Assembly: GCA_013202295.1 (NCBI GenBank) | Contig: JABMRT010000033.1 | Span: 1-34,901, forward strand | Origin: Candidatus Zhuqueibacterota bacterium | Lineage (GTDB): Bacteria > Zhuqueibacterota > QNDG01 > JABMRT01 | Direction: 5' to 3' | Length of the DNA: 34,901 nucleotides | Shown: in pieces, positions 32,171-34,901 of the stretch | Layout of the letters: the number at the start of each line of letters is the position of its first letter | Position numbering within the stretch: the stretch's first letter is position 1 | Translations under genes and position numbers: made by a program | The notes under the pieces: model-generated | The model's database searches: none | Seen by the model: the letters and a program-made list of their open reading frames with translations, nothing else | What the model was told of the DNA's origin: nothing

Positions 32171-34739
32171 GCCAAGTTTAACGGAAGAGTTAGAAAGTTG
32201 GTTTAAGGGCCGACCTTTGTGGCTACAAGATGCTGCAAGGAGATTGATTGAGAAAGGTGAATTGGATGAAGAAGACTATGTTGACCTATTGAAGATATGT
32301 GGAACGGAAGCAGGCGTTGAATTTGAAGGAGAAGAAATTCCGCTTGCTAAATCCACACCCGCTGCCGCATTTACGAAGGAAGAGCATGCCCACAAAGTGG
32401 AAATTTGTTCCATCTCAAATGTTGTCGGCGTAAATGCCCTAAATCCAAAAAAACCTCTGAATATCCCTGACGGGTTAACTGTTATTTTTGGCCAGAATAG
32501 TGCTGGTAAGTCGGGTTATACAAGATTATTAAAACATGTATGTGGGGCAAAGAATCCTGGTCAATTATACCCTGATGCGTTCAAAGATCGGCCTGCTAGT
32601 CAGTCCTGTAAAATTGAATATAAGTATGATGGTAATGAGGATGAATTAAATTGGGATATTACCCAAGGCATCAATAAGCAGCTTTCTGCTATCGAATTAT
32701 ATGATACTGCATGTGGCTCTGTATATGTCATCTACGAAAACCAGTTGGCATATGAACCGCCATTATTAAGATTATTCGCCGAATTAACAGCTACCAGCGA
32801 TATTCTTTCAGATCGACTGGATGGTTTATCGAGAACTTTGGTTTCAGCAAAGCCACTCTTGCCAAATGAATATTGGATGACAAAGTTAGGTCAGTGGTAT
32901 CAAACTTTAACATCAGCGACAACTGAGGCAACAATCGAACAAAAATGCGCTTGGTCTGAAGAGGATCAGCAATTGCTCGATGCTTTAAACTTAAGACTAA
33001 AATCACCAGATCCAAAAGCAAGCGCAGAAGCAATTAGAAAATCTAAATTACAGGTAGATAAACTGTTAGCAGGTTTTCGTAATTGGGATTCTAAATTAAG
33101 TGATGATGCTTGTTCAACATATATTGTTTCAAAGAAAGATTGCTCAGATAAAAAAATAGCCGCTTCAGAGTACGCTAAAAGTATATTCGAAAAGAGCCCT
33201 TTGACGGGCATCGGTGAAGACGCATGGAATCTGCTTTGGGAACAGGCTAGAGCGTATTCCCAAAAAGTAGCATATCCACAGGCAGAATTCCCCAATATTG
33301 GGGATGATGCTGTATGCGTGCTTTGTCAGCAACCGCTAGTAGATGATGAAGTAAAAAGGAGGCTAACAGATTTTGAAAGATTTGTTAAGGGCGAATTGGA
33401 ATCAGCTGCAAAAACAGCAAAAGAAACGTTGGATGTGACTGAAGAGTCGCTCAAACACACGCCCGAAGAAGAACTTATAACTAGCATGATCACTGGCGCG
33501 GGACTTGATGATGCAATGTCAAAGCGGCTTCTCGCACTTCGAGAAAGTATTACGCAGAAGACTAAGGAGTTATTGGAAACAGAAATATGTAAGGAGTTTA
33601 CTGCAGGGATGGATTTCACAGTTTTGGATGAGCTTGTCACTTTATTAGAAAGTATGGGGGAAACTGAAAAACAGTTCGAAGAAGACGCTAAAGAAGATAA
33701 AAGAGAAGTAATTAAGAAAGAGGCGCTTGAGCTAAATACAAAAAAGTGGATATCACAGCAAAAGGATGCAATTTTTGCTGAAATACTTGTATTAGGTAAA
33801 AGAGCCAAAATTACTCAAGCCAAACAGCTTGTAAATACCACCGCGTTAACACGTAAAAAGTCGTCGTTAGCAGAAGAGCTTGTAACAGCGGAATACATTC
33901 AGAGATTTGAAAATGAGATTGAGAAACTTGGTGCAGGCAGGATTAAAGTTAATTTGGAGAAAACACGCTCAGACAAGGGTAGAGTGTATTTCCAAATCAA
34001 GCTTGAGGGCAATCAGCTAGAATTGCCGGTTGATAAAATATTAAGTGAAGGAGAGTTTCGCATAATTTCACTAGCCGCATTCCTGGCAGATGTTGAGGGC
34101 CATGCGGATAAGTCGACATTTATATTTGATGATCCTATATCATCCTTAGATCAAGATTATGAAGAGAAAGTAGCTGAGAGATTGGTAGAACTTTCGAAAT
34201 CAAGACAGGTACTAGTTTTCACCCATCGATTGTCTTTAATGGCGCTGATAGAGGAGGCAGTTAAAAAGCAGGGATTAGCCCAAAATATAATAGGATTGTA
34301 TAAAGAACCTTGGGGTACGGGAGAACCAGGATTACCCCCAATATATGCTCAAAAAACAAAAGCAGCCATCAATACCCTGATTTCAAAAATACCAGAAGGT
34401 AGAAAAATTCTCGATGAACAAGGGAATGAACCTTATTCTTGGTGGGTAAAAGGTATGTGTAGTAATTCTCGTATCACTCTAGAAAAAGTAATTGAGTTTG
34501 ATTTGCTGGCAGATGTAGTTCAGAGATTCCGTAGATCTATAACTACACAAGGGAAGCTACATAATGTAGCAAAGGTAACTTCGAAGGATTGCGCATACAT
34601 TGATGGATTAATGACAAAATACTCACGTTATGAGCATTCTCAGCCGAAAGAAGTGTCGTTGCCTCCACTAGAGCCAGATGAGCTTGAAACAGATTTAAAT
34701 CAACTAAAGGAATGGCGTGACAATTTCACTAAGAGATAG
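32169..34739 (+). CDS. RloC-like ABC-type ATPase with zinc hook, candidate anticodon nuclease
   Basis: The 856-residue protein has Walker A GQNSAGKS (108-115), a coiled coil, a Rad50-type hook CVLC (383-386), a second coil, the ABC signature LSEGE (625-629), Walker B with FIFDDPISSLD (651-661) and an H-loop His686 in VFTHR. This matches the AAA_13 (PrrC/RloC) family. The C-terminal ~120 residues have Arg768-x3-Glu772 and His798, spaced like the Arg-x3-Glu...His triad of PrrC, a tRNA anticodon nuclease that stops phage growth. SRYEHSQP (819-826) is another striking motif. Nuclease activity is inferred; a canonical HEPN RxxxxH is not present. No restriction-modification gene is seen nearby. The low GC and isolated position fit a transferred defence gene. 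Confidence 0.75.
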   Translation: MPSLTEELESWFKGRPLWLQDAARRLIEKGELDEEDYVDLLKICGTEAGVEFEGEEIPLAKSTPAAAFTKEEHAHKVEICSISNVVGVNALNPKKPLNIPDGLTVIFGQNSAGKSGYTRLLKHVCGAKNPGQLYPDAFKDRPASQSCKIEYKYDGNEDELNWDITQGINKQLSAIELYDTACGSVYVIYENQLAYEPPLLRLFAELTATSDILSDRLDGLSRTLVSAKPLLPNEYWMTKLGQWYQTLTSATTEATIEQKCAWSEEDQQLLDALNLRLKSPDPKASAEAIRKSKLQVDKLLAGFRNWDSKLSDDACSTYIVSKKDCSDKKIAASEYAKSIFEKSPLTGIGEDAWNLLWEQARAYSQKVAYPQAEFPNIGDDAVCVLCQQPLVDDEVKRRLTDFERFVKGELESAAKTAKETLDVTEESLKHTPEEELITSMITGAGLDDAMSKRLLALRESITQKTKELLETEICKEFTAGMDFTVLDELVTLLESMGETEKQFEEDAKEDKREVIKKEALELNTKKWISQQKDAIFAEILVLGKRAKITQAKQLVNTTALTRKKSSLAEELVTAEYIQRFENEIEKLGAGRIKVNLEKTRSDKGRVYFQIKLEGNQLELPVDKILSEGEFRIISLAAFLADVEGHADKSTFIFDDPISSLDQDYEEKVAERLVELSKSRQVLVFTHRLSLMALIEEAVKKQGLAQNIIGLYKEPWGTGEPGLPPIYAQKTKAAINTLISKIPEGRKILDEQGNEPYSWWVKGMCSNSRITLEKVIEFDLLADVVQRFRRSITTQGKLHNVAKVTSKDCAYIDGLMTKYSRYEHSQPKEVSLPPLEPDELETDLNQLKEWRDNFTKR

Positions 34740-34749
34740 TATATTATTT

Positions 34750-34775
34750 AGCTCCGAAAAGACTTCGAGCTTTTT
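34750..34775 (+). terminator. Terminator after the RloC-like gene
   Basis: AGCTCCGAA and TTCGAGCT form a stem with one bulge, followed by TTTTT. It lies 11 nt after the stop codon. Confidence 0.6.
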
Positions 34776-34878
34776 CTGGTCATTCGGTGGCTGGCAGGTG
34801 ATGTTAACGTTATACTGAGAATTATTACATTTGAATTAATAGGACTAAAAAAATAAACTTCTTTGAAAGGAAATTGAC

Positions 34879-34901
34879 ATGAACTCAGTTGTCAAACCCA
34901 A
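34879..34901 (+). CDS. Start of a gene cut by the right edge
   Basis: GAAAGGAAA lies about 6 nt before an ATG encoding MNSVVKP, and the window ends seven codons in. The ribosome binding site supports a real start, but nothing can be said about the product. It could belong with the RloC-like gene although a terminator separates them. Confidence 0.4.

Overview
The window looks like a chromosomal segment from a Gram-negative bacterium of the Fibrobacteres-Chlorobi-Bacteroidetes (FCB) side of the tree, most like Calditrichaeota, KSB1 or Ignavibacteria-type lineages. The main reason is four separate proteins, at 1191-2504, 4492-6078, 9442-11964 and 18292-19569, that end in the same ~88-residue type IX secretion (T9SS) sorting domain, whose core reads YQNYPNPFNPxT. 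A PorV-like outer-membrane protein (8131-9303), several lipoproteins and a TolC protein confirm an outer membrane. The lineage is inferred from these motifs; no database search was possible.

Layout. (1) 1-2640: three attC-like imperfect hairpins at 1-121, 1015-1140 and 2549-2638 bound two gene cassettes. The first holds a small membrane protein and two tiny convergent genes. The second holds a kelch-propeller gene whose sorting domain is cut off by one in-frame TGA. No integrase is visible. (2) 2640-4490: a repeat-rich stretch with ten copies of a 21-bp unit at exact spacing, a helical protein built from two copies of one ~85-residue module, a REP-type element and a terminator. (3) 4492-15657: ten same-strand genes for secreted, outer-membrane and lipoproteins: FG-GAP propeller, DUF2330 protein, PorV-like protein, arylsulfotransferase-like cargo, DUF3795 protein and beta-helix protein. 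(4) 15658-19610: a MITE-like element, the RNA helicase RhlE, and a T9SS-exported GH10 xylanase behind tandem palindromes. (5) 19638-24672, minus strand: exodeoxyribonuclease III, a small membrane protein, an HExxH protein, a PAP2-type membrane protein and an M49-like lipoprotein peptidase. (6) 24700-25470: an Hsp20 gene with a sigma-54 type promoter and a clear terminator. (7) 25678-31920: a tripartite efflux operon with two related membrane-fusion proteins (the second frameshifted), a MacB-type permease without an adjacent ATPase, and a TolC protein. (8) 32169-34739: a large RloC-like protein with an ABC-type ATPase, a zinc hook and a candidate anticodon-nuclease triad, probably phage defence. 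The start of one more gene is cut by the right edge.

The common theme of the left and middle is export to the cell surface: four T9SS cargoes, a PorV-like channel partner and periplasmic or outer-membrane lipoproteins. The strongest candidates for something new are the attC-like cassettes carrying a T9SS cargo gene, the phased 21-bp array beside the duplicated helical protein, the efflux operon with no ATPase and a selected repeat motif in a disordered tail, and the RloC-like protein.
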